Shown here: positions 62,140-64,000 of the stretch, in pieces
Position numbering within the stretch: the first letter of the stretch is position 1
How the letters are laid out: each line of letters begins with the position of its first letter
NCBI RefSeq assembly: GCF_003201205.1
Contig: NZ_QICN01000005.1
Coordinates: forward strand, 62,001 to 126,000
Reading direction: 5' to 3'
Length of the DNA: 64,000 nt
Origin: Sinimarinibacterium flocculans
Lineage (GTDB): Bacteria; Pseudomonadota; Gammaproteobacteria; Nevskiales; Nevskiaceae
Translations under genes and position numbers: made by a program
Notes under the pieces: model-generated
What the model saw: only the letters and a program-made list of their open reading frames with translations
Told to the model about the DNA's origin: nothing
Databases searched by the model: none

Positions 62140-62592
62140 TCACGCCGGACGCCGCGTCCAGTGCGCGAACAGCGCGCCGGCGACGACACAACCGAGCGCC
62201 ATCGTCAGCAGCCCGGCAAGGCTGCGCGTCGCGTCGATCAGCACCGGCGGCGGCACGGCCGCATCCGTCGCGCGGATCGCGACGATCACCGCGACACCGG
62301 CGGCCAGCGCGAACAGGGCGGTGCGTGCGGCAGGCCAGCGTCGCGCGAGCAGCATGGCCACCAGGAACGCCGGCAACCAGGCGACCAGCAGCATCAGGGC
62401 GTACAGCGATCCGAAGCCGGCCAGATCCTGCAGTGTCGTCATCAGGCGCACGCTCGGCGGCACGTCCACGAACGGCGTCAGTGCCTGCAGGTTGAACTGG
62501 GTCTGCACCACCGATCCCCAGGCGCCAGCCAGCAGCAGCGCGGCAACGAAGGCGATCAGACGTCGGGTCCACGTGGAAGCGGGCGTCGTCAT
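62140..62592 (-). CDS. Four-helix membrane protein, unknown family
   Basis: 150 aa from ATG 62592. Hydrophobic segments: LIAFVAALLLAGAWGSVV, LYALMLLVAWLPAFLVAMLLA, TALFALAAGVAVIVAI and SLAGLLTMALGCVVAGALFA. No catalytic motif. It is divergent from the sugar dehydrogenase gene and 81 bp downstream of the PhoX start region on the same strand side. Unknown role. Confidence 0.75.
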   Translation of the reverse strand: MTTPASTWTRRLIAFVAALLLAGAWGSVVQTQFNLQALTPFVDVPPSVRLMTTLQDLAGFGSLYALMLLVAWLPAFLVAMLLARRWPAARTALFALAAGVAVIVAIRATDAAVPPPVLIDATRSLAGLLTMALGCVVAGALFAHWTRRPA

Positions 62593-62667
62593 CGGGTCGT
62601 GTCCTGCGTCATGATGTCGTGGATATTGCCGCATCCGCGGCATCGACGGGAGCCCACCCTCTTGACC

Positions 62668-63795
62668 ATGCCGAGCTTCACCCGCCCCATCACCGCGCTG
62701 CGTGCGCTGGCGTTCGCACTGCTGCTGACGGCCCAGGCCCAGGCCCAGGCCGCGGACTATCGCGTCGACACGGTCATCGATGGACTCGAGTTTCCCTGGG
62801 CGCTGGGTTTCCTGCCGGGGGACCGCATGCTCGTGACCGAGCGTCCGGGTCGCCTGCGCGTGATCGAGCCCGGCGCCGATGGCCGACCGACCTTGCGTGC
62901 GGAACCAGTCTCCGGGCTGCCGCCGGTGCTCGCGAGCGGTCAGGCCGGGCTGTTCGACGTGATGCTCGACCCGGACTTCGCCGACAACGGCCTGCTCTAT
63001 CTGTCGTTCGCGCATGGCAGCGTCGAGGCCAATCATCTGCGCGTCGTGCGCGCGCGCTTCGACGGGACTGCGCTGCACGAGGTCACGCCGATCCTGACGA
63101 CGCTACCGGCCAAGTCGCACACGCAGCATCTGGGTGGCCGCATGGCCCTGCTCGCCGACGGCACGCTGGTCGTCGGCATGGGCGACGGCAATCTCGAACG
63201 CACCGATGCGCTGCGCCTGCATACCCACCTGGGCAAGCTGCTGCGCGTCCACCGCGACGGCCGCGTTCCCGACGACAACCCCTTCGTCGGCCGCGAGGGC
63301 GCACGCCCGGAGATCTACAGCTACGGCCATCGCAATCCGCAAGGTCTGGTCTACGTGAGCCGCGACCGCACGCTGTACGCGCACGAGCACGGTTCGCGCG
63401 GCGGCGACGAACTCAACCGCATCGAAGCCGGTGCCAACTACGGCTGGCCGATCACGACCCACGGGGTCGACTACACCGGCGCGCGCATCACCCCCTACCG
63501 CGAATGGCCGGGCGTGACGCCGCCGCTGACGCACTGGACGCCGTCGATCGCGCCCTCGGGCATGTGCTGGTACGACGGCACGCTGTTCCCGCAATGGCGC
63601 GGCAGCCTGTTCGTCGCCGCGCTGGCCGAGAAGAGCGTGCGCCGCGTACCGATGCGCAACGGCCGGCCCGGGCAGCAGGACATCCTGTTCCGGGAACTCG
63701 GCGAGCGCATCCGCGACGTGCGCGCAGGCCCCGACGGCGCGCTCTACCTGCTGACCGACAACGCCGAGGGGCGCCTGCTGCGGGTCACGCCATAG
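62668..63795 (+). CDS. PQQ-dependent soluble aldose sugar dehydrogenase-like protein
   Basis: 375 aa. Signal peptide (ALRALAFALLLTAQAQAQAAD), then the six-bladed YliI/Asd propeller: GLEFPWALGFLPGDRMLV, HTQHLGGRMALL with the catalytic-type His, GMGDGNLERTDAL, YGHRNPQGLVY, HEHGSRGGDELNR and GANYGWPIT. It would oxidise sugars in the periplasm with PQQ. A TTG at 62662 (GGGAG 9 nt upstream) is an alternative start two codons before ATG 62668. A terminal cytochrome partner is not adjacent. Confidence 0.9.
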   Translation: MPSFTRPITALRALAFALLLTAQAQAQAADYRVDTVIDGLEFPWALGFLPGDRMLVTERPGRLRVIEPGADGRPTLRAEPVSGLPPVLASGQAGLFDVMLDPDFADNGLLYLSFAHGSVEANHLRVVRARFDGTALHEVTPILTTLPAKSHTQHLGGRMALLADGTLVVGMGDGNLERTDALRLHTHLGKLLRVHRDGRVPDDNPFVGREGARPEIYSYGHRNPQGLVYVSRDRTLYAHEHGSRGGDELNRIEAGANYGWPITTHGVDYTGARITPYREWPGVTPPLTHWTPSIAPSGMCWYDGTLFPQWRGSLFVAALAEKSVRRVPMRNGRPGQQDILFRELGERIRDVRAGPDGALYLLTDNAEGRLLRVTP

Positions 63796-63810
63796 CGGCG
63801 AGGTCCGCGA

Positions 63811-64000
63811 TCAGGAGGTGCCCGCGGCGGTTCGCTCGCGCGTCTCGATCCACTGCGTGACGCGCCGCTCGAGGATGTCCAGCGGCAGGGCGCCGCCGCC
63901 GAGCACCGCGTCGTGGAAGCCGCGGATGTCGAAGTCCTCGCCGAGCCGCGCCTCGGCCAGCGCACGCAGCTCCTGGATCTTGATCATGCCGATCTTGTAC
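63811..64000 (-). CDS. DUF885 family protein, C-terminal fragment (runs off the window)
   Basis: Only the last 63 codons lie in the window. The frame reads YKIGMIKIQELRALAEARLG, then EDFDIRGFHDAVLGGGALPL and DILERRVTQW, the conserved C-terminus of DUF885, a zinc-peptidase-like family (HExxH would be upstream). TGA at 63811-63813. It converges with the sugar dehydrogenase 15 bp away. Confidence 0.85.
   Translation of the reverse strand, partial: YKIGMIKIQELRALAEARLGEDFDIRGFHDAVLGGGALPLDILERRVTQWIETRERTAAGTS

Noticed and set aside
1-64000. Prophage, insertion sequence, integrase or attachment site explaining the TA modules
   Set aside because: No transposase, integrase, phage structural gene or tRNA boundary was seen anywhere in the window.

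Overview
The window is high-GC DNA (roughly two thirds G+C by eye) with dense bacterial gene packing, many 4-bp ATGA/GTGA overlaps and AGGAGG-type ribosome binding sites. A type IV pilus cluster (pilA, pilB, pilC, pilD), four TonB-dependent receptors, Fur-type promoters, PiuC and a REP-like palindrome of the kind common in Pseudomonas and Xanthomonas relatives point to a free-living aerobic gammaproteobacterium, probably of the Xanthomonadales/Nevskiales side. That placement is inference. I saw no rRNA, tRNA, CRISPR array, insertion sequence or prophage gene.

Layout. 0-5 kb: a MerR-type regulator with a palindromic operator, a divergent outer-membrane barrel / FecR-like pair, an acetyltransferase, and a cyclic-nucleotide-binding/EAL phosphodiesterase. 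5-12 kb: three secreted-protein genes: a 938-aa lipoprotein with a hydrolase-like elbow, a lipoprotein fusing cytochrome c, a cellulose-binding CBM2 module and a DUF1592-type body, and its Tat-exported DUF1552 partner. 12-14.4 kb: two toxin-antitoxin (TA) modules around a crotonase gene. 14.4-33.5 kb: the pilus locus. pilA has a sigma-54 promoter and is followed by two paralogous GT-C-type membrane proteins. A 7-kb sugar/glycan gene set (UDP-sugar dehydrogenase, aminotransferase, formyltransferase, glycosyltransferases, methyltransferases, a flippase-like protein) separates pilA from pilBC. A TA module lies between pilC and pilD, and another follows pilD.

33.5-36.3 kb: an AlkA-like glycosylase, a VWA protein and a SanA-like protein. 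36.3-44.2 kb: a Fur-controlled operon of three TonB-dependent receptors with an FMN-type split-barrel protein between the second and third. 44.2-47.9 kb: a cytochrome c, then a duplicated DUF1538 membrane protein translationally coupled to a soluble protein carrying three PII-like domains in one chain. 47.9-53.0 kb (minus strand): a Fur-controlled Fiu-like receptor, piuC, PepSY, DUF2271 and DUF4198. 53.3-56.1 kb: a DUF4105 protein, a metallophosphoesterase and a lipid kinase. 56.1-58.4 kb: a third Fur-controlled set, a PepSY reductase-like protein between two small membrane proteins. 58.5-64 kb: a small secreted protein, a glycerophosphodiesterase lipoprotein, a Cys-rich lipoprotein, a PhoX-like protein, a small membrane protein, a PQQ-type sugar dehydrogenase and the end of a DUF885 gene.

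Three themes stand out. Iron acquisition has three separate Fur-type promoters feeding receptors and inner-membrane PepSY reductase candidates. The pilus locus looks like a pilin/surface-glycan island peppered with TA modules. Two gene sets deserve experiments: the cytochrome/CBM2/DUF1592 fusion with its DUF1552 partner, and the DUF1538 carrier with a pseudo-trimeric PII protein.
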